Assembly: GCA_025997715.1 (NCBI GenBank) | Contig: BNUY01000140.1 | Span: 1 to 7,711, forward strand | Reading direction: 5' to 3' | DNA from: Spirochaetia bacterium | GTDB taxonomy: Bacteria > Spirochaetota > Spirochaetia > Treponematales > Breznakiellaceae | Length of the DNA: 7,711 nt | Shown here: positions 1-4,494 of the stretch, one piece after another | Numbering within the stretch: position 1 is the first letter of the stretch | Layout: each line of letters starts with the position of its first letter | The notes under the pieces: generated by a model | Database searches by the model: none | What the model was told of the DNA's origin: nothing | Seen by the model: the letters and a program-made list of their open reading frames with translations, nothing else | Translations under genes and position numbers: made by a program

Positions 1-360
1 AGCGTTGATGAGTTTAAGAAGCATTTGTACGCCTGTGCGCTTCGTAACGGGTATGGGCAGTTTGAGACCACCGTCATCGTCAGTGACGGCGCCACCTGGA
101 TACGGAACATGGCGGATGAACTTTTCCCTGACGCGGTGCAGATACTCGACCTTTTTCATTTGAAAGAAAATATCTACACCTTTGCAAAACACCTCCATGG
201 TGATGACCCTGCAAAGTATGTGCCCTGGGCGGAATCGCTTATTGCGCTTGTGGAAAACAGCCGGACAGATGAATTACTGGGGAAGCTTGCCGAATACAAG
301 GGAATGAAACTACCTCCCGGCGTTGTCAACATGTACACCTATGTTTACAACAACCGCTCA
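1..360 (+). pseudogene. ISLre2-family (UPF0236) transposase fragment, both ends missing
   Basis: This is the middle part of a DDE-type transposase of the ISLre2/UPF0236 family, which would move its own insertion sequence. The frame is open from base 1, so the gene starts outside the window. Recognisable blocks are VSDGATWI (about 82-105), carrying the conserved Asp of the family, and FHLKENIYTFAKHL (about 154-195). Similarity stops after YVYNNRS at about 360. The open frame continues to a stop at 685-687, but that part is proline- and lysine-rich and unlike a transposase. The family's C-terminal block with the SG-x-IES motif and the remaining catalytic acidic residue is absent. This is therefore a 3'-truncated, inactive remnant. 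The family call is from motif recognition; the exact break point is an estimate. Confidence 0.82.
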
Positions 361-433
361 AAAACCAAAAAGCCCGACACTTCTCCCCCAAAAACTGGGT
401 ACAAGAGAAGAATCGGACTTCATGCCGTCTATA

Positions 434-452
434 GGCGGATTTCATATCCGCC
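434..452. repeat. Short perfect hairpin
   Basis: GGCGGAT (434-440) and ATCCGCC (446-452) are perfect reverse complements with a five-base loop. It lies just upstream of the terminator-like stem and shortly after the transposase similarity ends. It could be an end structure of the decayed insertion sequence or part of a tandem terminator. Confidence 0.5.
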
Positions 453-455
453 GCT

Positions 456-489
456 TATACCGGAATGTTCACTATTTCGGTATATTTTT
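456..489 (+). terminator. Intrinsic (Rho-independent) terminator
   Basis: TATACCGGAAT (456-466) pairs with ATTTCGGTATA (474-484) over 11 positions with one G-U wobble. The loop is seven bases. Five T follow at 485-489 and the tail stays T-rich. The T-tail is only on the + strand side, so it would stop transcription coming from the transposase remnant before it reaches the spacer and the small genes. Confidence 0.6.
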
Positions 490-512
490 ATCTATATCAC
501 AGGCGGGGGGGC

Positions 513-541
513 TTGTCAAGGGAATTTTTGGATTTTATGTA
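513..541 (+). promoter_or_regulatory. Weak candidate sigma-70 promoter
   Basis: TTGTCA at 513-518 matches the -35 consensus at 5 of 6 positions. It is 17 bases from TATGTA at 536-541, which matches the -10 consensus at only 3 of 6. It lies upstream of a Shine-Dalgarno and a micro-ORF at 576. The poor -10 makes this tentative. Confidence 0.2.
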
Positions 542-575
542 AAGTTTTACCGGATGGAAGCCGAAGGAGCATCAA

Positions 576-650
576 ATGGCAAAAGCCAAAAGCACCTTTA
601 GTAGAATACCCAAGAGGGGGAAAGCCTTCCCCCCCGCTTCAAACCAGTAG
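576..650 (+). CDS. Doubtful 24-aa micro-ORF with a good ribosome binding site
   Basis: The ATG at 576 is preceded by GAAGGAG at 563-569, well spaced for translation initiation. It opens a 24-codon frame beginning MAKAKSTFSRIPKRGKAF and closed by TAG at 648-650. The peptide is basic and has no recognisable domain. The frame stays open beyond the TAG for a long distance, but as low-complexity residues. It may be a genuine leader or small peptide, the surviving start of a decayed gene, or chance. The initiation signals are visible in the sequence; expression is a guess. Confidence 0.2.
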   Translation: MAKAKSTFSRIPKRGKAFPPASNQ

Positions 651-669
651 GTTTTCCGCTTCCCCCTTC

Positions 670-686
670 TACGGGGAGACCCCGTA
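670..686. repeat. Perfect 7-bp stem-loop
   Basis: TACGGGG (670-676) and CCCCGTA (680-686) form a perfect stem with an AGA triloop. It is one of the clustered hairpins of this spacer. No T-tract follows, so it is not a typical terminator. Confidence 0.45.
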
Positions 687-725
687 ACGCCCCCAAAGAA
701 ACCAGCTTCCTCAGCATTTATTGTA

Positions 726-749
726 GGCGGCAGTAGCCGCCCCCCCCCC
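726..749. repeat. GC-rich hairpin followed by a ten-C homopolymer
   Basis: GGCGGC (726-731) and GCCGCC (736-741) form a perfect 6-bp stem with an AGTA loop. Its right arm runs into an uninterrupted run of ten C at 740-749. Such a run is prone to replication slippage and to sequencing error, so the exact length should be treated with care. Confidence 0.45.
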
Positions 750-756
750 TTTGTCA

Positions 757-790
757 CACTTTTTGCTATGCGCTTCGCGCGCAAAAAGTG
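757..790. repeat. Long perfect-arm hairpin
   Basis: CACTTTTTGC (757-766) and GCAAAAAGTG (781-790) are perfect 10-base reverse complements. Inside them GCGC (770-773) and GCGC (777-780) pair around a TTC loop, leaving TAT at 767-769 bulged on one side. The 14-bp total stem is unlikely to be chance. It resembles small dispersed palindromic repeats of bacterial intergenic DNA, but copy number cannot be judged here. Confidence 0.55.
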
Positions 791-803
791 CGCCAACCCC
801 CAA

Positions 804-818
804 GGAACCTACGGTTCC
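804..818. repeat. Short hairpin GGAACC/GGTTCC
   Basis: GGAACC (804-809) and GGTTCC (813-818) are perfect reverse complements around a TAC loop. It lies 14 bases after the preceding hairpin. It has no T-tail, and its function is unknown. Confidence 0.4.
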
Positions 819-903
819 ACGGGGCCGGGGGGCTGTTATTTGTGGGGAGAAGAAAGAGAAGAAGAAGAGAAGACCAAGAAACATTAGTGGTAAAACCATT
901 ATG

Positions 904-970
904 GGGGGTGGGTGGATATTTTTTTTGTTCCAAGAATATGAGGAACCAAAAAAAATCCCCACCCACCCCC
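904..970. repeat. 67-bp imperfect palindrome with arms of about 26 paired bases
   Basis: The left arm is GGGGGTGGGTGG (904-915), ATA, eight T (919-926), then GTTCC (927-931). The right arm is GGAAC (942-946), one extra C, eight A (948-955), TCC, then CCACCCACCCCC (959-970). Pairing is 12 bp, a 2x2 mismatch, 9 bp (A918-T956 plus eight T-A), a one-base bulge and 5 bp, around a ten-base loop. The T and A runs lie inside the arms, so this is not a standard terminator. It could be a miniature palindromic element, a collapsed insertion sequence, or a structured RNA. Confidence 0.6.
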
Positions 971-1033
971 TTCCGCCAAAAGGTTGTGGTAAAGGAGAGG
1001 ACGGATTTAGAAAATATTTTTTCGTTCCTCACA

Positions 1034-1056
1034 CCACCGGTCTTAGCTATCGGGGG
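1034..1056 (+). promoter_or_regulatory. Leader stem-loop before the 85-aa gene
   Basis: CCACCGGT (1034-1041) pairs with ATCGGGGG (1049-1056) with one mismatch and one wobble, around the loop CTTAGCT. It ends 28 nt before the ATG at 1085. Similar G/C-rich stems precede the two following genes, and the one at 1794-1815 also has CTTAGC in its loop, so this appears to be a repeated leader element. A role in mRNA processing or translation control is inference. Confidence 0.4.
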
Positions 1057-1084
1057 TTAGTATCTTTTTTCAAGGAAGTAATCT

Positions 1085-1342
1085 ATGAACAGTTACCAGG
1101 AAGCCACGCCAAACACACGGAAAGAAACCTTTCCAGCCAGAAAACCCTATACCCCGCAGTTTTCAGAAATGGCTACCGTATCTATCCGGCGTCTAGCATG
1201 GGCATTAGGAAAAAAAATGCCCGCCACGGTAGATCACATCGTCCACATATTAGCAAAGGTCTACGAACCCGGCGCAGTATGCAGCCATTGCCAGGACAAA
1301 ACAAAGTGCGAAGCTTGCATTTTCAGCCTTATTGCTTTATAG
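1085..1342 (+). CDS. Small cysteine-motif protein of unknown function (85 aa)
   Basis: I do not recognise a named family. The ATG at 1085 is chosen because AAGGAAG at 1073-1079 is a good, well-placed ribosome binding site. The first 28 residues are polar and probably disordered. Residues 30-60 look helical, with TVSIRRLAWALGKKMP followed by VDHIVHILAKVY. The C-terminus has four cysteines, C66, C69, C75 and C78, spaced C-x2-C-x5-C-x2-C, a pattern that could bind zinc or another metal. Helices plus a metal knuckle would suit a small nucleic-acid-binding or regulatory protein, but this is inference. An internal ATG at residue 29 would give 57 aa and lacks a Shine-Dalgarno. It is the first of three small genes in a row, all read toward the facing head operon. 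Confidence 0.75.
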   Translation: MNSYQEATPNTRKETFPARKPYTPQFSEMATVSIRRLAWALGKKMPATVDHIVHILAKVYEPGAVCSHCQDKTKCEACIFSLIAL

Positions 1343-1348
1343 CCATCA

Positions 1349-1369
1349 GCCCCCCGCTTGTGCGGGGGC
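1349..1369 (+). promoter_or_regulatory. Intergenic stem-loop before the 130-aa gene
   Basis: CCCCCGC (1351-1357) and GCGGGGG (1362-1368) form a perfect 7-bp stem with a TTGT loop. An extra G-C pair (1349/1369) is possible with a bulged C. It begins just after the TAG of the previous gene and ends 21-22 nt before the next ATG. There is no strong T-run, so it is more likely a processing, stability or translation-control structure than a terminator. Confidence 0.5.
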
Positions 1370-1390
1370 ATTTCTCACAAAGGAAACAAA

Positions 1391-1783
1391 ATGAAAAATC
1401 CGATCATCACCCTAACCCCGGAAGCCGCCCAATTCACTGCCTTAGCAGTGAACCTTATCCCTCATAGCCAGCTTATGGCTACCATACAAAAAAAGAAATT
1501 ATACCGGGAAGTAATCGAGCGCCTAAACGCCCAGGCCCCCAACATCCCGCAGTTAGGAAAAGCAGATTGGATAGAGGAACCCCCCGCCTACCTGCATTAT
1601 TATTTCAGCGGCACAAATATCTACGTTTACGAATGGGATAGAGAAGATACCATGTATGGTACTTGTATCCCGGATCACGATCTGGATATGGCCTATGCCG
1701 GCCTGTTCAGCCTTTCAAACATTAAATTAAATATGTTTGTGGAACTGGATTACTACTTCACTGGTCAGACCATAGCGGCATAG
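1391..1783 (+). CDS. Hypothetical acidic protein (130 aa), DUF2958-like pattern
   Basis: The start is the ATG at 1391, served by AAAGGAAA at 1379-1386. A longer frame from a TTG at 1358 would begin inside a perfect hairpin loop and has no binding site, so it is rejected. The N-terminal half (1-60) is probably helical. Residues 75-123 contain IYVYEWDREDTMYG, then DHDLDMAYAGLFSLS and FVELDYYF. This order (E-x-D, G-x-FSL, then E-x-D followed by an aromatic) resembles the small DUF2958-type proteins of plasmids and phages, but the match is by eye and weak. No signal peptide or membrane segment is visible. Its function is unknown; as a short soluble protein beside phage genes it is probably an accessory or early protein. 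Confidence 0.75.
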   Translation: MKNPIITLTPEAAQFTALAVNLIPHSQLMATIQKKKLYREVIERLNAQAPNIPQLGKADWIEEPPAYLHYYFSGTNIYVYEWDREDTMYGTCIPDHDLDMAYAGLFSLSNIKLNMFVELDYYFTGQTIAA

Positions 1784-1789
1784 CCACCC

Positions 1790-1817
1790 ATCCCCCCCGG
1801 CCTTAGCGCCGGGGGAT
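1790..1817 (+). promoter_or_regulatory. Intergenic stem-loop before the 95-aa gene
   Basis: CCCCCGGC (1794-1801) and GCCGGGGG (1808-1815) form a perfect 8-bp stem around the hexaloop CTTAGC. AT/AT can pair outside two bulged C. It starts shortly after the preceding TAG and ends 27 nt before the next ATG. The CTTAGC loop is shared with the leader hairpin at 1034-1056. Only short T stretches follow, so termination would be weak. Confidence 0.5.
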
Positions 1818-1842
1818 CTTCTAATCATTAAGAGGTCAGCAG

Positions 1843-2130
1843 ATGCACCTATACTATACCGTAATCGCCCAGGTATTCACCGCCCAGGCTTGCCGGGTTA
1901 GGGTAGTCACCCACATATGCCCCCAGCAGTTCGAGGATGCCCCGTCGGCCCCTTCCATTGTGTCACACGGTACTTTCCACACCATACGTCGTAACTTCCC
2001 CACAAGGCCCCAAGCCGAAGCATGGGCAGCATATCTCCACAGTACCCATACACAAGGCCCGGCAAGAAATCCCCTTTTTCATACCTGGTTTTATTCCGAC
2101 AGCCAACCGTTACTATTTGATATTGACTAG
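1843..2130 (+). CDS. Hypothetical protein (95 aa)
   Basis: I do not recognise this protein. The ATG at 1843 is preceded by AGAGG at 1831-1835 with seven bases between, a good start. The product begins MHLYYTVIAQVF, a likely beta strand, and continues with VRVVTHICPQ. Residues 47-66 (IRRNFPTRPQAEAWAAYLHS) look like a helix after a loop. The end, LFHTWFYSDSQPLLFDID, is acidic and aromatic. It has two cysteines (17 and 26), no transmembrane segment and no signal peptide. It is the last of the three small + strand genes and is followed within a few bases by the terminator shared with the opposing operon. Codon use resembles its neighbours. Confidence 0.7.
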   Translation: MHLYYTVIAQVFTAQACRVRVVTHICPQQFEDAPSAPSIVSHGTFHTIRRNFPTRPQAEAWAAYLHSTHTQGPARNPLFHTWFYSDSQPLLFDID

Positions 2131-2132
2131 AC

Positions 2133-2182
2133 TAAAAAAGAAAACCGCCTGGATGCAGAACACCCGGACGGTTTCTTTTTTT
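2133..2182. terminator. Bidirectional intrinsic terminator between convergent operons
   Basis: The core stem AAACCG (2142-2147) pairs with CGGTTT (2169-2174). It is extended inward by C2149-G2167, T2150-G2166 and GG2151-2152/CC2164-2165, and outward by six A (2134-2139) against six T (2177-2182). A run of T follows the stem on both strands. It lies between the TAG at 2130 on + and the stop at 2185-2187 on -, so one element can end both transcripts. Confidence 0.85.
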
Positions 2183-2184
2183 GA

Positions 2185-2427
2185 TTATCCCTCATTCCGC
2201 TTTTTAATCAACTCCGGAAGAAAAACCCCCTCCGCCTCACCAAGCTGCCGAGCCAGGTAGGTTTCCCCGCCCCCTGTCCGAGCCAAGGCGGACAACATCG
2301 GTAAAGAAACATCATCAATCTTACCGTCAATGAAAGTTCCCTTGTCGGTAAATTGTACCGATATATTGTTTGTGAAATTCCGGCACGTCATCTTTTCAAG
2401 GTCCACATCCCAATTATTGACAATCAT
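2185..2427 (-). CDS. Hypothetical protein downstream of the capsid gene (80 aa)
   Basis: I do not recognise a family. The gene starts 3 nt after the capsid stop, so it is almost certainly translated from the same mRNA, and it ends against the shared terminator. The product opens MIVNNWDVDLEKMTC, then NNISVQFTDKGTFIDGKIDDV (18-40), which suggests short beta strands, then a helical half, SLPMLSALARTG and LARQLGEAEG. It is soluble and acidic with one cysteine. In HK97-like phages this slot often holds a head-tail connector, decoration or head-completion protein, but 80 aa with no known motif does not allow a choice. Its position right after the capsid suggests a head-associated role; that is inference from context. 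Confidence 0.7.
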   Translation of the reverse strand: MIVNNWDVDLEKMTCRNFTNNISVQFTDKGTFIDGKIDDVSLPMLSALARTGGGETYLARQLGEAEGVFLPELIKKRNEG

Positions 2428-2430
2428 ACC

Positions 2431-3756
2431 CTATCCCCCCGCAGCTTTTGTTTTCATAACGATAATATTATTTTCCGGTCGGGTAACCAGAAACCCATCC
2501 CGCTTGCGAAACCTTAGAAACAGTTCCCCATATTCCAGGCTTTCCGTAGTCTGGTCAAACTTCTTGATCTCAATACCCTTCCGGTTGCCATGCTGAATCC
2601 GTTTAGGATTCATAAAAATCGCAAACGGCGTATCAGCCACAATATCCGCCATCTGCGGCAGGATAGACACTTCATGGTAGGGATACAAATCCAGTTTACC
2701 CGGCATAGCCTCGGTAGGATGCCGCCAAATAGGACGCCCCGTTGTATCCTCAATGTTCGCCACATGGTTAAGCACCGTTTCATTCAGGAACCACGCACAA
2801 TCCTTACGCTCCTCCGCAGGAATCTTATACACCGCATCCCGAAAATCCTTCCAGGTCAAATCGTTGACCGTTGCCCCCGCAATAGAAACCTTCACCGTCC
2901 CCGCCGCCTCCATAGCCCCGGTAAAAGGATCATCATCAGCCAGCAAACATTGCCGGTCAAACTCTTGCCCGTACACTTCCGTAAACTCATCCATGAACAT
3001 GGCCCCCAGGTCAACGAAAATGTCCTCCTCAAATTCATCATACCACGGAATATACCCCGCCAAGGTATACGCTTTTAATTCTACCCGCTCCGCCCCCGTG
3101 GGCTTGGAACCGGTAATCTGTTGACCGTAAGCGGTAAGCCAATGAAGCTGCACACCCCCCCGGTCCCTGGTAGGAAGCATAATAGACGGCCCCATCATCG
3201 GCCTATTCCGCACCAATCCCATCATCACCGATTTCTTGGCGGCGTCCTGCATAATCTCCGTTTCATAAATCGGATTGATAAGGTACTGTTCATTCGTAGC
3301 AAGGTTTCCCATCGGTGAACCGAGCGCCGTCTTTTCCGCCGTCCCCGACAACTTCCACCCCTTTTCACTCCATGAAACATCATGGGGATTCGTCCAGTTC
3401 TCCGCTTTCAAGTTCGGTGTAAAGTTCAGTTCCGCCAGCGCGCCATGATTGCCCCCCCACGCCGCCGCCAACGCCTTACCCAGCCGGTAGCAGAGTTCCC
3501 GCCGCGACAACTCCCGAGGATTTGCCGCCTGCACCTTGATATCCCCCCGCAGTTCCTTGACCGTTTGTTTCAAAGCTTCGGTCTCCGCCGCCTGATCCCC
3601 GGTAACCGTTTCCAGAACCTTAACAATATCCTCAAGGATTTGTTCCTTCTCCTTGAAATACTGTTCCGCTTTAGCCGGATCACTAAACCCGGCTTTTTCG
3701 ATGGTAGTCATAGCGGCAAGTTTCGCCTTTACCGCCTTGATCAACTCATTTTCCAT
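2431..3756 (-). CDS. HK97-type major capsid protein (441 aa)
   Basis: This is the shell-forming protein of an HK97-fold phage head. It assembles with the portal into a prohead and then matures. The N-terminus (about 1-75) is charged and helical with heptad-like stretches, as in the scaffold-like delta domain removed by the prohead protease. The core begins at about 135-155. Residues NEQYLINPIYETEIM (155-169) and the following SVMMGLVRNRPMMGP resemble the N-arm/E-loop part of the family. GYIPWYDEFEEDIFVDLG (234-251) and DRQCLLADDDPFTG (267-280) fit the spine helix and P-domain. The end, ELFLRFRKRDGFLVTRPENNIIVM, is typical of the fold. AGGAG lies just before the ATG, inside the last codons of the protease gene (3 nt gap). 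Length and order (protease then capsid) match the family. The exact delta cleavage site is not visible by eye. Confidence 0.9.
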   Translation of the reverse strand: MENELIKAVKAKLAAMTTIEKAGFSDPAKAEQYFKEKEQILEDIVKVLETVTGDQAAETEALKQTVKELRGDIKVQAANPRELSRRELCYRLGKALAAAWGGNHGALAELNFTPNLKAENWTNPHDVSWSEKGWKLSGTAEKTALGSPMGNLATNEQYLINPIYETEIMQDAAKKSVMMGLVRNRPMMGPSIMLPTRDRGGVQLHWLTAYGQQITGSKPTGAERVELKAYTLAGYIPWYDEFEEDIFVDLGAMFMDEFTEVYGQEFDRQCLLADDDPFTGAMEAAGTVKVSIAGATVNDLTWKDFRDAVYKIPAEERKDCAWFLNETVLNHVANIEDTTGRPIWRHPTEAMPGKLDLYPYHEVSILPQMADIVADTPFAIFMNPKRIQHGNRKGIEIKKFDQTTESLEYGELFLRFRKRDGFLVTRPENNIIVMKTKAAGG

Positions 3757-3759
3757 AGT

Positions 3760-4488
3760 TCACTCCTGATTTCGGACCGCTGGTCCGCTCTGTATGATGT
3801 TTCCCCAAAAATCAGGAAAACCCGGACGCGGTGCCTGGCACCTACAGGGGCTTTCAGCCCCGGTGCCTGGCACCTTCAGCGCCTTTGCCATGGCAAACGG
3901 ATTTGCCGGAACATTACAAATACTGAATTCCAAAAGCTCCTGTTTCTTGAAAATCAGCGCCGTCCCATCCTTGCTATCTTCCTTTGAAGGAAGCTCTATC
4001 TCCAAAATCCTGAATCCCACCGACCCAGCCCGGATAACTCCGGCTTTCACCCGTTCCCCAATACCCCAGCCAAAGGGATCATAGTCCTTGCTGTTAAAAA
4101 CGATATTCCCATGCAGACCCTTGTCATCGGCAAACACCCCATCAGCCCGGCCAATCGCCGGAATACTAAAACAATGCGCCCACTGGACAACCGGATTTTC
4201 AAGATACCGCTTCACATCCCACCCAGCCGGATCAATCCGTTCATCAAAGCGATCAAGGTCAAAGGTTGAGAAAACCCACGGCACCCCCTGATCCGTTTCC
4301 CCTTCCTTGGTGAGCGCAAACTGAACTGGCGCGATACACTCCACATCAAGCCCATCCGTAGCCGTCTTAATGCCCCCGGCATTGCTCCGCAGCCCCGAAT
4401 CCCCCCGCAGAAATTCAAGCAACCCCGCCCGGCTCTGCACCTGAAATTCGCCGCCCTTACTCCGTAGTATCATTGTATACCCCCTCAT
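3760..4488 (-). CDS. HK97-family prohead protease (242 aa)
   Basis: This serine protease of the HK97 prohead (herpesvirus-assemblin-like) class would cut the capsid N-terminal domain inside the prohead. The candidate catalytic residues sit in family-typical surroundings: H105 in VQWAHCFSIPAIGRA, S156 in VIRAGSVGF and E187 in ELLEFSICNVPANPFA. The region before residue 45 is poorly conserved. The start may be the ATG at 4488 (AGGAAGGG immediately upstream) or a second ATG at 4473, five codons in, with better-spaced GAGGGGG; 4473 is quite plausible. The conserved domain ends near residue 203. The last 40 residues are encoded by a cluster of perfect palindromes, an in-frame repeat insertion. The stop is 3 nt before the capsid start and the gene follows the regulator by 6 nt. 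Confidence 0.9.
   Translation of the reverse strand: MRGYTMILRSKGGEFQVQSRAGLLEFLRGDSGLRSNAGGIKTATDGLDVECIAPVQFALTKEGETDQGVPWVFSTFDLDRFDERIDPAGWDVKRYLENPVVQWAHCFSIPAIGRADGVFADDKGLHGNIVFNSKDYDPFGWGIGERVKAGVIRAGSVGFRILEIELPSKEDSKDGTALIFKKQELLEFSICNVPANPFAMAKALKVPGTGAESPCRCQAPRPGFPDFWGNIIQSGPAVRNQE
3773..3787. repeat. Hairpin in the 3' end of the protease gene
   Basis: CGGACC (3773-3778) and GGTCCG (3782-3787) are perfect reverse complements around a GCT loop. It overlaps the last codons of the protease gene, upstream of the capsid ribosome binding site. It could affect mRNA stability or capsid expression, which is inference. Confidence 0.4.
3830..3874. repeat. Triple palindrome: two GGTGCCTGGCACC copies flanking a third hairpin
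   Basis: GGTGCCTGGCACC occurs at 3830-3842 and again at 3862-3874, 32 bp apart. Each is a palindrome of 6-bp arms around one base. Between them GGGGCT (3847-3852) and AGCCCC (3856-3861) form another perfect 6-bp hairpin. The unit lies in frame in the protease gene, after its conserved domain, and encodes VPGTGAESPCRCQAP. Clustered, directly repeated palindromes of this type look like a REP-like or mobile palindromic unit inserted in coding DNA. Genome copy number is unknown here. Confidence 0.65.
3884..3897. repeat. Perfect 14-bp palindrome
   Basis: TTTGCCATGGCAAA is its own reverse complement. It lies in the protease gene where the conserved PFAMAKA residues are encoded, so it may be a by-product of codon choice. 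It is next to the triple palindrome and could belong to the same inserted unit or be chance. Confidence 0.3.
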
Positions 4489-4494
4489 CCCTTC

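Larger units (their letters stand above)
361..1084. other. Gene-poor, hairpin-rich spacer between the transposase remnant and the small phage genes
   Basis: No convincing gene is visible in these 724 bases. Frames open on either strand translate to low-complexity peptides rich in Pro, Arg, Lys or Phe, with no start signals to match. The stretch is marked by homopolymer runs, such as ten C at 740-749, eight T at 919-926 and eight A at 948-955. It also has a purine-rich tract at about 845-882 and at least seven separate inverted repeats, listed individually. It reads as decayed, repeat-rich intergenic DNA left between mobile elements. A role in RNA regulation for the three genes that follow cannot be excluded. 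Confidence 0.6.

Noticed and set aside
380..425. Resemblance of the CCCCCAAAAACTGGGTAC stretch to an insertion-sequence end
   Set aside because: Only a vague likeness to IS3-type termini. No matching inverted end or transposase was found nearby.
572..962. - strand open frames in the hairpin-rich spacer
   Set aside because: The translations are low-complexity and follow homopolymer runs. No start signals or recognisable domains were seen.
984..1013. Possible promoter for the three small genes (TTGTGG with a TAGAAA-like -10)
   Set aside because: Both boxes match poorly and the spacing is 18 bases. In A/T-rich DNA this is not distinguishable from chance.
1358..1390. TTG start at 1358 for the 130-aa gene
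   Set aside because: It lies in the loop of a perfect hairpin with no Shine-Dalgarno. The ATG at 1391 has AAAGGAAA at the right distance.
751..1467. Long + strand open frame (238 codons) across the spacer and into the small genes
   Set aside because: It is low-complexity, rich in Lys, Arg and Pro. It crosses the 67-bp palindrome and overlaps the better-supported genes at 1085 and 1391, which have their own ribosome binding sites.
2590..3987. Several + strand open frames of 65-201 codons opposite the capsid and protease genes
   Set aside because: They are antisense shadows of strongly supported head genes, with His/Arg/Pro-rich translations and no family resemblance.
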